Shown piece by piece: positions 45,301-58,800 of a DNA stretch of 64,000 nucleotides. Origin of the DNA: Pseudoips prasinana (taxonomy: Eukaryota > Arthropoda > Insecta > Lepidoptera > Nolidae); NCBI GenBank assembly GCA_951640165.1, contig OX621242.1, positions 12,641,501 through 12,705,500 on the forward strand, in the 5' to 3' direction. The position numbers and the translations under genes were made by a program. The notes under the pieces are model-generated. The model saw nothing but the letters and a program-made list of their open reading frames with translations. It was not told the origin of the DNA and did no database searches. Position 1 is the stretch's first letter, and each line of letters opens with the position of its first letter.

Positions 45301-46499
45301 TGTGAATTGGGGTGATTATCGCATAGTCCCCTAGTTGGGCAAGTTTTTGTGTCGTATAACGCGGAAGGCACTGAATATTCAACTCATTATACGCCAGCAT
45401 CCATCATCCTGATTTAGCCAGACTACGTGCCATAATATTGGACAAAACAAAATAAGTTTAGCCATTTCCTACTCCATGATATACTGCAGCTTTAAATTAC
45501 GGACTATTCTTGGAATATGCAAATCTCTAAATAGTACTATAAACGACAGAAGTTAATAAGCCTAGCGATGTGGCATTTTACAAAAAAAGTTTATATCATA
45601 GACATATACGTAACATCATATTCTTAGACTCTTATAAATATAATGAAATGTCATTTAACACTTATTTGGACATTGGTGTAATAGTTCCTTACAATTTTTT
45701 AACTCTATTGTGATGTGTAATAGGAGCTAAAACCATATAATGAACATACCATATGACTGATTAAGGGTTAGACTAATATTCACTAATTAGAGCTGTAGAT
45801 ATGAGTTGGACAATAAATTCGCTCTTATTAAGTTACGTGAATGATAAAATGGTTCTTAGGCACCATGTTTGGTTTAAGTCGATACTAACAACAAAAGATA
45901 AAGAAAATCCAATTAAACAAATATTTAATTATATATATATATATTTAATGGTATTTGCTAATATTATTGATATTTGGGATAATAATAGATTATCAACACA
46001 AATGTTCAAAATAGATTAGCCGAGCGTAATCTCTTTTTATGAGTCTGTTAAGATTTAGATGCACAACATCTAGACACGCGGGAGCGTGTCATGCCAAGTT
46101 GAAGTTAACAGAACTGGCGAACAGTACCTTGTGTAATTTTACACGAACTTGGGGCAACTTTTGACCCCCCCCCTCATTACTCACCAACTATTCCACATAA
46201 ACATGACCTTAGGCTTCAATATATTATCCTAAGATATAAGAAGACATGTTATTTTAAGTTGTAATAAAATATTTTATGAGACTGACTATTGAACTTATCA
46301 CGCATTTAGATCTCACTTTTGACGTTGTAATCAACAACCAATACATATCTTAATATTGAACTTGACTCCCATTTCACATTTATGTTTCCGATGGTAGACA
46401 TTTACAAACTTGCTTAAGGAAATCAAAAATAAGTCCAGTGCTTTATAGTCGAACCTTATATTTTTTGTTTGGTAATAACCGTAATCATTTTCTAGTAGG
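42311..46499. other. Long AT-rich stretch with no supported gene
   Basis: No gene supported. A short fragment ACGTGCCCTCCGAAGCACGG at about 42938-42957 belongs to the dispersed repeat seen at 60528. A run of A/T dinucleotides lies near 45930-45946. Confidence 0.4.
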
Positions 46500-46640
46500 T
46501 ACCTACTTCAATGACCGGCGTGACTCGTTTGGTAGTGTCCTCGTACAAGACAAATATTTGTGTGTCAAACAGGTCTCTTTGTCTTGGTCTGAGTGTTTTC
46601 TGTGTGTCGTATGGATATAAAGTACATAAGTATTTCTATC
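46500..46640 (+). mobile_element. SINE, diverged
   Basis: GACCGGCGTGACTCGTTTGG (A-box region) is followed almost at once by GACAAATATTTGTGTGTCAA and GTCTTGGTCTGAGTGTTTTC, the body shared with the SINE at 2410-2661. The B box seems to have been deleted. Confidence 0.5.
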
Positions 46641-47220
46641 CATTGTCTCCTATTCTAGGCTAGGCTAGATTTATTTATTTATAAGAAAGTCAGTGAAAGG
46701 CAAAGAAAAATCAGAATAAAGTAAATCAAATTGTCTCATTAAATCATAAAATTGTTGCTGAATAGATTCTGCTGAATAGATTATTCTCATTGTACCAGTT
46801 TTCATCTTAGAAACTGATCACGTCGCGATATCGTAAAACCCTTAAGATTAATAATTAAAACTCAAGATAACTCAAAACGTAGAGCGTGGCTTAGAGACTA
46901 ATTTCGTTTAATTGTTTCATTTTTATATCCCCTGATCGTCATTTATTAAATTACGGACAGTTTCAACGTTTCATAACCTACAAACATTTTTTTATTGAGA
47001 ACCCTAAAGAAATTTAAACTTTCTTTATAGAGTTGGCAAAGTTGTAAAAAAGTTATAAATTATTTACTAGGTACCTACCTGGATAATCAAAATTATGTTA
47101 AAAGTGAGTGAAACCTGATGGCTCATGGGAATTTTAGTATTATCCAGAATTCAGCACGCAAGTATCTCGCTCTTTTACTCGCAGATGAAATGGTCATATA
47201 AAAATATATGTAATCTCTCG

Positions 47221-47278
47221 ATGGTGCGGAACACTTCGTGTACGAATTAGACTCGCATTTGGCTGGCTTTTCAAATTT
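47221..47278 (+). repeat. Terminal fragment of the CGCACTTGGCCGG dispersed repeat
   Basis: TGCGGAACACTTCGTGTACG followed by AGACTCGCATTTGGCTGGC corresponds to the right end of the element at 17392-17983. Confidence 0.55.
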
Positions 47279-50200
47279 TAGATTTTTGTAACAAATATCG
47301 CAAAGCGTAAATCAAATCTCAAAACTGGTATATATTTAATCATCCGGAGGGTCACGTACCCTCACCCATCCTTAGTAGGCGTTTCGCGTTAAGCTACGAA
47401 GGATACACATTGGCATATCAAATTTGAGATTCCCTTGCTACTCGCTTTCGTAGCATTTAGATGCATCGGCTTTCATTTGCTGTAATGAAATAATAAAAAA
47501 ATAATGAAAAATGCCCTTTAGTTGTTTTTGCATCTAGTTTCCTTTTGCCATATTATGATTTAGTACCAAAAAAAAGCTAATCGGTAAGTTCAGTGTAGTT
47601 ATCCTTATGTGCGTGGTTCTATCTCATAGTTTATTACTTCCTTTGTGAATTGCTCTTTAAATTTAGTTTCATTAATCATTTTTATTATTGAACAGTTTTT
47701 AAGACACATCAGTGGGGTGTCGAATGCCAGGTGGACCATATGTTTGTTCCTTTAATTGTTACATAACACCAATATAATTATATTTATTTACAACTGGTTA
47801 AGAAACAATTTGTTAAAACGAAAACAACATGGGTAAGTATTACCATTTTGAAGAACCAAAACTCATTTTTAAGATGAGGTACATATATAAATTATGTCAT
47901 AGTATAATCTAAAGCAAACTATCAGGATTCATAATAGATGAGATACGTATATCTCATAGACAGACTCACAAACGGGCTAAGCAGCAGGGCATAATATGCT
48001 TTTAGTAAATTTTGATACTTCAACGTGGAAATACAAATTATTATTTAAAAACGATACGAAGATAGAAATAAACGGATACATTAGATCATACAGGAATTTA
48101 TTATAAGTCAGTTTTGCCCCTGGCCTGCCAATTTCGGTTTGTTGGCATATAAAATCGTAAGTAATTATTTATAAACCAGATGTAAATACATATAATTATA
48201 ATGGCGTAGTAGTAATAAAAATATTTTTAATTAATTACAAGGTCGGAGACGTATTTAAAGATGAAAGCATTTTCGATGTAGGTTATATTGCTCAATGATA
48301 TAATTTACTAACCAGCTGCAATAAAGTTTTTAATAATATAGTTGTTGGAAGAGCTGCCCCTTACCTAGTATTATATTATAATGGTCCGGTCCTTAAAATA
48401 TTCAATTTTCAAAAATAAACGGGCGTTCCTTTGATAAAACACGTTATGATTCCATAAAACCACTTAAAAAATAATCTATTGTAATCTTCCAGCATCAATA
48501 TAGTAATGAGACTTTTATGAGCAACAAGTTCACTTGAAGCAACTAGAGTTAGTGTACTTTGTTCTCGTTGACCTTGGCATCGCTTCGCCAAATATTGGTC
48601 AAACGACCTCGCGTGGATCATACCGCTATGGATTTTAGTCACGCTACTCGTGACAGTACAAAACATGCTTAGAGACCAAGGAAGTCGACATCACATGTTG
48701 TTATGGCAGTTACTTAATTATTTAAGCCGTTTTTACTACATATAAATAGAAGAAACCGGTATGTCTGTTAGACGAATTTGCATTTAAAATTATTTGTTGA
48801 ACTGGTATATATAGTACCTTGCTATGGAATCACATTGAGATCTTAAGAGAGTATCTTATGTATACTTAAACTCAAAATAATTTTTAAATAAAATGTAAAA
48901 TAAAAAGCCCCATATAACTGTCCAAATTCTTGATATATTAGCAATATACTGATGATACAAACACTGTGAACGGCAAGGAAAGTTATCCATTTACGGAATG
49001 TTGTCATCAGAAAAAATTGTCCGAAGAGTATTTAAAATCGTCTCGATTTGCGGACAGCCAATTTATACACCACAAAAAGTATATTACGCAAGAAAAAGTA
49101 TCTTGAACTTCATTGCCAGTGATAGTTCCGTAAATTTATTATTTCCAGCATATTTTTAACACAGAGACATATTAAATTGCGTGTTTGAAAAAATATAAAT
49201 AACTATGAGGATTATATTTAATGATCAGTAAAACTTTGTACTCAGTAGCTTCACAAACCTATTTTTGCATCAACTATTTGAATAAAATAAAATTGAAAAA
49301 GTGATAAAAAAGGCCAAGCGACACAGAAACAAACATTTATTTTATCAATTTAACACAATTATGAAAATAACTACGCCTTACCTCTATGGTTACTACAAGT
49401 ATACTAGCTTACTTACTACTAGCTAGTTTTTTTAATAATACATAACCAAAGTTTCCGTCTATATTTATTTGTTTGTGATATTTCACCATCTTCGTAGGTT
49501 GATGCTGTCGCATTGAAGATTTCATCAAACGAAATAGGTTTTATTTGGGCCGAGTTGTATTTTACAGCGTATCTTCAAACCCACGCCCCTTGATGAAGTC
49601 GTAAACAAAAAATGTCGGAGAGATAATCGTGAGCCACGCGATACTAGAATACCACCAATGCTCGCACTTAATTGATTGGCGCGCCTAAAACAACGACACT
49701 GCTGTATTCAACTAGATATGGAATTGTAATCTAAAAGAACATTGTGAGTTGGCCTTTATTCTTGGAATAATTTCTAGCGGACTACTAATCGTCGCATTTA
49801 TGACTAGCATGTTTTATGATTTCGTAACATCGCATGTACAGAGCAACCATAACCAATTTCGTTGCATGTAATCTTCTGGCAGCTCATAAAAGTAAATTAA
49901 CCGATGCTCTAACCGGCTCTAAAAGCATTGGCTTGAAACCGCCTCCAACCTTATGGACCAGACTGTAAATTAAAACAAAAATTGCGCTTTGAACTCTATA
50001 CAAGTAGTATACCGGCTTTGATCCTTAATAGATGTTTATATTCTTACTCCTTCGTTTTGCAGAGTGGAATTCCATAATTACGGTCAACGTTCTGATGAGT
50101 GATGGTGCATGAAATTGACTGTATAGCAAATCGTGAAACATTACGAATAATGAGATTTTAATTTCGTACTTCCTGACAATGAACTCTGTGAAAAATGCCT

Positions 50201-52383
50201 TGACTAGTTAAATTTGCGTATAGTCTACTTCCCACGGAATACTTAACTTATTAAGGAGCCTACTCTCAGTACGAAACCTTGAATCATGATTACTTGAACT
50301 AGTAAAGTACTAATGCTGTGTTCACTAGTTTAATCCCACGCGCGTGACTCACGCACTTAGACAGAACGTAGACAAACAAACAAGAAAACTTTGTTGGCAA
50401 ATGTGAGACTAAGCAGCACTTATAGAATCAATAATAGCGTGGGAGACATTACACAAACAAACAAAGTCAAGTGCGATCCTGCTAATCATTTCGATATGGT
50501 CATTATGTTATGTGTAAAGTAACCTACTTAGTTATGGCCATAAAATGGCTGCTGGGTGTAACTCACATACATATAAGATTGGTTGGTATGACGACATTTT
50601 TCAAAGCATTACATACTACGTGATTTTTTGGGTATTTGCATATTTAATTACCACTTCGGAACCAAATCAGGAATGAATGAAATCCAGTCAAACTAGCTTT
50701 ACATCCGCGAAACATGTCACTTACTTAAGTGCTTTAGAGATAATTGCAACAGACAGATAGATTATTGCAATCTCACCACGAGAAATCTTTCTGATTCCCA
50801 ACCCTAATTACTTTATCAATGCGAACTTGATTAAATGTTATTAACTTTAATCATACCAGTGAAATTATCAGAAAATGTGAAACTATCCAGTGTTGATATC
50901 GCTATAGTTATTATGTAAACTACACCCCTGAGTCACATACAATCTGCGCCATTAGGCAGACTTCTCCCTAATCGTGATGTGATTCTGAATACGTGTTTCA
51001 GCATCACGTACACAAAGTCATAAAATCGTGAGATGAGCAAGATAAGACAATACTGACAGTAATATGGACAAGTTAGCTCAGTTTGATCAAGATTGCCATC
51101 AAGCGAGCTCACTGAGGAGTTCACTCGGATGACTGCCCTACATTACTAAATGCCTTTAATTTCCTCCACAAACAATTATCTTTTTAACATTTGACCGCTT
51201 TCTTTATTAGTACCAAGCTTAATTACGTAACTTCCTGTTTATTTTCTAAGTTTATAAAGGGTGATGATTCATTGACGTTGTAATTTTAGATTGTACTTAT
51301 GCCAAAATATTCCTAGCGTTTTTAATACAGGTGAGTATGCAGATAAACAAATGCAAAAAAGTGTTTTAGCTTACGTAGCAAGTTTCGGCTATGGTTGATT
51401 AGTACGAACTGTACAAAGCAAATACATTAAGTTTTTGAGAAGTTCGATCATTCATAAATAATATGTATTTTTAATGTATGTACATACTACTACTACATAT
51501 CATTTAATTTTACACACATCCTATCACTACTTGTAACAATATTATAACGAACTACTTTTTGTGTATGGTTACTTCTTTTTCTAATATTGAGAAGAGACTG
51601 GACCTCACGACACAGGTTGATTATAGTTGCATATGTCAAAATATTGTGTGTAATCAAGTACTTTGTGTGCTGAATTGCAATCAATTATTATTATGCTTAA
51701 GTTACTCCCTGACTGTACCTGACATTCTTTTCTTTTCCTGGCATTCTTTGGCATCGTGAGCTACACACCTGAATTGTCATACATTGTGTCCTAGAGCCGT
51801 CACTCCTCGTTAGACAAGCGCTCAGCCGACTGTAACTACGCAAACATAACATTCACACCAAACAGACTGATATAAGTCTCTGTCTCCTCGTTTTAAAGTC
51901 CACGATTTATGAACACTTAAATATAATAACTTAGGCAGTGTGTACCCAGACGCCACATTGACACATGCGTAATATTCTCCAGCGGACAGATGCAATGTAG
52001 CCGACAACCTCAAGGCTAGAAATAAATTATGCAGCATCACTTCTCATGCGACTTATAACGAGCTGACAGGTAAAAGAATATCTGTACGCACTCGCTGACG
52101 CTACGGCAAACCAGATTAATTTCTCATTTCTGTTCAATTCCGCCGGGAGAGTACAGTTGGAAATTAATATTTCGCTATTCAGTTACTGTTTTCGTTTAGT
52201 TTGCACTGTGTACACAATGGCGTGTCGTCACAGTGAATGAATTTTCAATTTTGAGCTAGATTACCACTTTCCGCAATTCTACCTTGCTGGTAGGTCCCAC
52301 GGTTGGCCAATTACACATTACAGTCCGCAATAGAGTCATAGCGTTCTTGTAAAGTTAAGAAATGTTGTTGCCATGACCGACGG
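47279..52383. other. Long AT-rich stretch with no supported gene
   Basis: About 5 kb in which I see no gene, transposon end, tRNA-like sequence or clear repeat. It could be intronic or intergenic. Confidence 0.4.
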
Positions 52384-52523
52384 TATAAAAGGAAAGATGA
52401 TAGTATCTAACAGCTTTCGAAATGAGCTCTGCCAGGCGGTCGGCTTCGTTAATTCAATCACGACTACAAATTAACTACATGCCCCAACCGACCTACCTAT
52501 TGAACCCGAATACATACGTAAGT
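52384..52523 (+). promoter_or_regulatory. Candidate core promoter and first exon with splice donor
   Basis: TATAAAAGG starts at 52384. About 25-30 bp downstream is a possible initiator (CTAACAGCTTT), then an ATG at 52422 opening a frame that begins MSSARRSASLIQSRLQ. The frame is followed by a perfect insect donor, GTAAGT, at 52518-52523. A second in-frame ATG lies at 52479. TATA, start and donor in the right order are suggestive of a first exon. However, the leader would be only about 10 nt, no acceptor or second exon is recognised, and the peptide has no known family. Confidence 0.25.
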
Positions 52524-52814
52524 AAATTACATTTGTATCTGTGTAGGAACTTTGCTGTGTACGAACCACAAGCGAAGTCATTCCGATTCGAAACGTATTT
52601 TGCATGATACAAAGTTACCATGGCTAAATTGTAATGTTACGGTTAATCTATATTAGAATTGGTAGGAGTAATTAAACACACCTAAAGCAATTTCAATGTT
52701 TAGAAATCGAGTGTCTAATTGGTCTTGTTTGCTGTGGTTATATATTTATATGGGCGTGATAGCCGTTTAACATTCTTTAATATTGTGGATGCTTTTCAAT
52801 ATACTGCATAATTT

Positions 52815-53135
52815 GGTTAGTCTAGCGATAGCGTGTTCAACCGTAAATAATGAGATCCTGGGTTCAAAACCCGGGTCGGGCCAAAAAGTTGTTTTGGGAT
52901 TATTCACTTAAGAAAATTTGTCAGTATCAGCTTATAGTCTGGAAGTTTTTCATCCCCGTGCCTCAATGCCGTCGGTCCATACCTGACCTCTTTCGGGCCG
53001 TGTCGCTAGTCATCCCATCGGATAATGAGAGTAATGGAATAGAAGTGCTCCTGCGTTTGCGCACACACTTGTGCCCTGTAACATGTCTCGCACAACATTG
53101 AGATTGGGCGCCGTGGTTGAAATTCCATTAGGAGA
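52815..53135 (+). mobile_element. tRNA-derived SINE, nearly full length
   Basis: The tRNA-like head includes TGGTTAGTCTAGCGATAGCG and a B box (GGGTTCAAAACCC). It continues CGGGTCGGGCCAAAAAG, then a body with GTCTGGAAG, CCCGTGCCTC, GGGCCGTGTCGCTAG, CATCGGATAATGAGAG and TGCGTTTGCGCACACACTTG, ending GGGCGCCGTGGTTGAAAT. Related fragments lie at 13618 and 16378. Confidence 0.7.
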
Positions 53136-54904
53136 ACAATTAATATTTATTAAATATTAGCATAATCTCAATACAAATACATTAGCATCTTGTTAAAGAA
53201 AATTTCACCCCGATTCACCTTATTGTAAACCAACTTCAGCGCACAATGGAACATTGAATACGATAGTCTAATAATAATCGATTGTAAGAGTGCTATCGAC
53301 AGATTTTCATCTTGTTAACTCCTTGGAGCATTGGAAAAACGTGGCACCGGAAAGGAATAAATGTTACCTTAGGGAAAATATTTACTATCAGGAGGAAAAG
53401 GCGAAAGAGACAGTAAAAACCAAGGTATCTAGTTGTTTTGTTGCATATCTCGTCTCATGGGAGACTGGAATGTTTTTCAAAACTTGTAAAGATATTTTTT
53501 GTTTTTTTTTTTTTGAGAGTATGATAACTTTTAAATACTTACTTTACGAATCGAATTTTTTGCATCACTTTATATTCAAAATTCTTTTGCTACTTTACAT
53601 TTTATACGTCATTGTCAGTTCACAGTTTTGCCCAGTTTAATAAACCATAGCTTCTTCCTTTACCAGCGTATTATTGGTATATGTTTAATTTCCTTCCGAT
53701 ATTTAAGACTAAACTTTATGTATTTCGTGATTTATGTTAAGCACTCAATACCCAAGTAGTTCTATAGAATATCTTTTTATTGGCCATTTGCAATATAATG
53801 TTTCCTTGTCAGAGGCAGAAGGTTATCTACTTGTAAAAGATATTACCTAGTTAAACATTCCTTTTCTTCTGCACTATTATCTCTCTGCTCTATATATCAG
53901 CGCGGTGGTTAAGCAGTTAGGCACGCGGTCAATACATATATGGGTTACCGACAAAGTGATTTAAATAAATAAATATCTTCAGACAACTAACACACTGCCT
54001 TCTGTATGACTGACTATGTAAAGCCTGGGCTTATTTCGACCAGACAACTGATAAACATACTTATATCTTTCTAAATACATACATATGATATATATAAAAC
54101 AATTAATCGTGTTCATCACACAAATGAGAAGGGGATTTCTGGGCCTGACTGATAAGTTGAGATATGGTTAAAAAAAAGCGTTATATTTTTCTATTTAAAA
54201 CTGTAAAAAATTTACCCAATTTACAATCTGGAAAACGAGAAATGTGAAAATAAGTTTAAGTCAAGAATTAAATTGGTTGTTGATTACTATAATCGATTAA
54301 CGGTAATGAGTTCAAACAATGTAATATAAAAACTGTGGCACCAGACACCAGATAACCGACTTAATCATAATAATAATTAAATACATTAACAAAATGTCAA
54401 CAGTAAAAAATAAAATATCAACAAAATAAATAGAAATCATAATATCGGTTATCGTTCAAATCGATTTATTAGTTATTGGCAACTATATTTTTAATCTATG
54501 CTGACAGTGACTGGTCACAGATTTTGAATCCTAATCAATGCTCGGTCCCTCATTTCTCGTATCGTTTAGTGCGTGTGTGATTTGAGTATTTTTTATTGTT
54601 TTGTTTATATATCCCTCGACAACTGCATTCTCTACGGACTTCTGATATTGGTTAACGTGTACGACTTTTGCTAACATACTGGACACGGATAACTATTTAA
54701 TAGCAATCGCCCTTAAAAATCAGCTGTTTAGAATAGGTTGGTACATAACCTCTCTATTAAGTACTAAATCTTTTATAACTCTGCTCATAGATTGAAAAGA
54801 TCCATGGATTTTTTTGTGATTGGCTGATAATTTATAGACCCATTAATTGACACCACTTTTATCTTTTTACATCCGGGCCCAATATTGTATGAAAACGTAT
54901 CCGT
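53136..54904. other. AT-rich sequence with a SINE-like remnant
   Basis: No gene supported. GCGCGGTGGTTAAGCAGTTA near 53900 followed by GGCACGCGG looks like a SINE A-box region. A 116-codon frame at 53290-53640 ends in a hydrophobic, A/T-driven stretch and is judged to be chance. Confidence 0.35.
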
Positions 54905-54980
54905 CTCCTTTTTGTCCTGGGTGGGGATTGTACGTACGACCTCTGCCTTAGCAGTAAGGGTCACTAACCACTAGGCCAGT
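54905..54980 (-). mobile_element. tRNA-derived SINE head
   Basis: On the minus strand TGGCCTAGTGGTTAGTGACC (A box), TGCTAAGGCAGAGGTCGTAC and AATCCCCACCCAGGACAAAA are colinear with the SINE at 42150. The body is short and diverged. Confidence 0.65.
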
Positions 54981-54985
54981 TAAAA

Positions 54986-56873
54986 AGTTAATTTCTGAGC
55001 CCTTTCATGTAGTGGCTGCCGATCCCGGTACTAGTTATTAGACAGTAACAATAATTAAATGAAGTCAACAACTCTGCCCATATGATAAAGAAAGAAAGTC
55101 TCCCAAAGATAATAATAACAGAAAAAAAGATTGAGCAAAGCTTCTCGGTTAATGTCGCACCAGGAACAAAGGGGTTCTCGATCGACAGCTCTTGACATGG
55201 AAAGGCTTTTTTGCTTTTCGCGATAAGGAACCGTCACCGAGAGGCCGATATCGCAAAAGATTGACTGCAACACTTTGTTCCCTAAAAGCATTCTTGTAGA
55301 ACGTTCCTATATTAAACGTACCGCACGCAAGTATTTATTCTAATCCAGTATGAAGTTATAAAATACATAAGTTTATTAAGCTGTATACAATTATATGTCT
55401 TATTTCTATTTTATACACCCATTTTTTTGTATTTTTTTTTATTTTAAATGGTGTTACAGTTTTTAATCTAAATCATCGGCTTTACCTCCATTATACAGGA
55501 GATTCAACTACTTTTTTGAAGTTCTGTTACTTCTCAACTTTCTGCTTCATTATATTATGACAGGAGATAATACGAACCACCCAAGTAAAATAATAATTCA
55601 AAGAATGCAATAACCTGGCTTTATCTTTGGAGAAAACGCAAAGATATACATATCTACTCCCAGATAACTTCTGATTGCGAGATTCATCCGAAGCCCGGTT
55701 ATTAAACCACCTCCGCGTTGTTTATGTGCAATTTCAGTCACAATTATCATACAATTAATTAGGCAAATGATAATATTTATGCCGTCTGCTTTCAATGATA
55801 ATATTACTGTTGACATTCAAACGCCATTTCGCGTAATGTAAAAGCTCTGATGCGTATAATTTTACAACAGCTTGTATTTGGAAGGTGCTTGAGGCGGTTG
55901 ACAAATTGCACCCTGTACTGTAAAGGTACGAACGCGTGAAAATTTAATTTGCAAAAGTAGTTTCCGAGTGAAGGAAGAGATTTTCTTCAAGTACGATTAT
56001 TATTTGTGTAATTCCATCTGCCATCCTTATCATGTCTACGTCCCCTTCAGTTGTAGCTAGCATTTAAGATTTGAGATATCTACGCACATTAATCTTTGTG
56101 AGTTTTGTTGTAATATAGTATTTTAATAGCTTTTTAAAATATGTTAGCGTGCGACTTGTATTCGTGACTGCAAACAGTTGTATACTAGACCACAGTATTG
56201 ATTTAATAATTCGTGCATGATGCGCCTGACACTGCACGCCTTTGAATATTTCACAGACAGGGCAACATAATTAAGTATTAACCTGTACAAATACGGCGGC
56301 GGACCACACAGGCAACGCCCGGAGCCGCAAGCTAGTCGTGAACCATAAGTCGCTGCGACCGCCCGATGCACTATAAAGACTTCCCACTCCCAATCGCAAT
56401 ATAAAGCTGTAAGCTGATTTTATTTGTTTCGCGAATCATTCTCGCAAAAGTGTTCCATTTGAACGTGCGAAGTTTTGTAAGGACCGAGAAGGTATATTGC
56501 AAGTTATTTCGGGGGCTATCGTCATATAATAAATTACGGCGAATCTAAGAAACTTAATAGAAGTATTATTGACACCCAGAAACATATGAAAGGCTAATCT
56601 ATTTTACTGACATTTGAAAGTGGAAGACAAAAGATGATATGTATGATGATAATTCGTATATGATAGATATTTTCCTTAAATTTGCCCTGTTTAAATTAAA
56701 GGAACCGAATATCCTATAATATGCGTGTTTTGAAATTCCACCCAACCCAACATGTTGGCGATAGCTTTATGGTCTCTAGCTATCCTAGACATGCGGTATG
56801 GTAAAAACGTAGTAACTTTGGTCATCTTTAATACGTTATAGAAGTTTTTTGAAGTGAAAACAACGCACAAAGC
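54986..56873. other. AT-rich sequence, nothing firm
   Basis: No gene supported. A GC-richer block at about 56290-56370 (GGCGGCGGACCACACAGGC, GCAACGCCCGGAGCCGC) ends with TATAAAG at 56372; a promoter reading is possible but unsupported. Confidence 0.35.
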
Positions 56874-57026
56874 ACTTTTTGGGTGAACAAAAATCATGGA
56901 ACTCGCGACATCGTCACCGAACGCTTTCCATGAGCTATATGTAATTTGTGCATATATGTGAACTTTTTGGATGACCATAAAGCGTGAAACTAGCGTCATC
57001 TTCACCGCACGCTTCCCATGAGCTAT
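56874..57026. repeat. 65-bp direct repeat, 88-bp period
   Basis: 56874-56938 and 56962-57026 align without gaps over 65 bp. They share ACTTTTTGG, TCACCG, ACGCTT and CCATGAGCTAT, with 15-20 differences. Read on the minus strand, both copies stay open and translate similarly (SSW-x-A-x-G at one end, HPKS at the other), but the 88-bp period puts them in different frames. Confidence 0.75.
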
Positions 57027-58663
57027 TCTTTTACGACGGGCTTCGTCAATGAAAAAAAAACGCTGTACTTATTGAAAACGAAACCAGAATAATTCGCTTA
57101 GATTTATGGCTGTTATAAATACAGCTATAATTTAAGGTCACTAAGTAAATGACCTATCGTGAATATCTTTAGTAAATATTCTTCTTTAATTAATTTCCAC
57201 AAATAACATATTCTCTCCTTATTGATGGAAACTTGTTCTTTGTATTTAAATAGCAACAATTTGTCCACACAGATAAGCATCATTTTCCCGCCAACTCCCA
57301 TATTAATTTCACATCTCTTTCAAGTTGCAGTGTGACGGATGCAATATATCATGTTACTTACAAGTTCCACATAATATATAGTTGTATCGCTTTCGGTAAA
57401 CCTGTAATGCTGTATAGAGCGAACCTGACCGCTACTTGCCGGAAGCCTCACTTCGCGTCCGTGTCGCGGTCAGGAGATTGACAGCCCTAGCAAAATCCTC
57501 CTTAGGTGAATGCTCAGTGACCAATGAGTGTTGCCGCTTTTGCGGGTCACATCTATAAATGAAAATGTTACCTCTATCTTCACCTCAACCCTATAAGGAA
57601 TTTGTGCACTGTACTTTAATTATTTATTTGTATCAGAAAGCCCTTTTTTTGAATTCAACGGGTATTCCATACCCAGGTTGTCTGGAAGAAATGGCGAAAT
57701 AAGAATTGTCAAGTGTCCTTTTCTTGTGTATATTTATTTAATAATTACTCCATTACTATATTAACATGTTTTCTAATTCATATAAAAATTGTATTAGATA
57801 TGTGTTCATATCAATATTCTATTTTAAGTCAGCCTCTGGGTTAATGCCAATATAAATAGCACAAGCATTGTTTTAATTTTGGGTCCATAATGAGTGCCGC
57901 TCAACGTGCTATATATTTATAAATACGGCATCGTTTAAAAACATACTTCGAAAGTGTTTATTTCAGGGTGAGAGCTTAGGTCGATAAATTATACTTTTAC
58001 CCGTTTCAACCTGTTAAGTTTAATAATATTAAAGAAATAAGAATTAAGACGGCAACACTGGCCGTTGGCAAGGCAAGTGTCAGTTCCTTGTGAAATACCA
58101 CACATTTCTACGTTTCTTCTTAGTGTATACTAGTCCACAGTTTACATATGTGGTTAGCATAAGCTGAGCCGAGCCTACATTACGATTCCCAACGTCAGAT
58201 ATACGGCGAACTGAGTTTCATAGACATGCATAAACAATTTAGTTTACTATTTTATAGTCGTACTGAACTTAAGCGTTTTATATGCAAAGTCTAGTAAAAA
58301 TCAACGTGTGGATAACTTAGCACCTCTGTGCAAATGAGAAAACGAGTCGAGCTTTTATCTTATCATAGCAGTGCTGTAAAATTTTAATGAGGACCCTAGA
58401 GTCAGTACCGCTAATCGAACCAAAGCTTAGGTACAGTTACTTTGTGGATAGTGTAAATTTAAAATTCAAACTAAATACATATTCAATATCCGCTTTCAAT
58501 TGTCTGGCGCAAAGCACAGTAATACTATTCTGGACTAATATATATTCTGGCTTCGGAAATCAATTTAACGGACATTTTACTAAGTTTGTTGTTTATACTC
58601 GTAGTAAGACTAGCTGTTAATGGCTCCATCCAGAATTTCGAATAGTTTCCTAACTATTGTTAA
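57027..58663. other. AT-rich sequence, nothing firm
   Basis: No gene supported. A GC-richer block at 57425-57560 contains CTGACCGC and GCGGTCAG as an inverted pair around a ~33-nt loop. GGCAACACTGG near 58052 also occurs near 19634 in the window. Confidence 0.35.
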
Positions 58664-58800
58664 CTAGCTTCTGCAAGCGGCTTCGTGCAAACTCTTGCTG
58701 GAAATTCTGATAAATTTATGATATACTTAACTGTATTCCTATATATTACTCCACTATATGTTCCAAAGCAAAGGCAAATCGGTCCAGTAATTGACAAATA
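58664..58800 (-). mobile_element. Decayed Helitron-like fragment
   Basis: On the minus strand the end reads GCACGAAGCCGCTTGCAGAAGC then CTAG before a T, matching the terminus of the Helitron at 61197. CAAATCGGTCCAGTAATTG near 58777 matches its 5' region (CAAATCGGTTCAGTAGTTTA). Most of the interior is missing or diverged. Confidence 0.45.

Noticed and set aside
52840..52885. tRNA gene
   Set aside because: There is a good B box, but the sequence runs into a SINE body shared with 16378-16600 and the acceptor stem does not pair. The same reasoning was applied to the tRNA-like heads at 2590, 10660, 31000, 33100, 38990, 42160 and 54940.
53290..53640. 116-codon frame with a hydrophobic C-terminus
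   Set aside because: The hydrophobic stretch is caused by T-rich sequence, including a long T run; there is no signal peptide order or family similarity.
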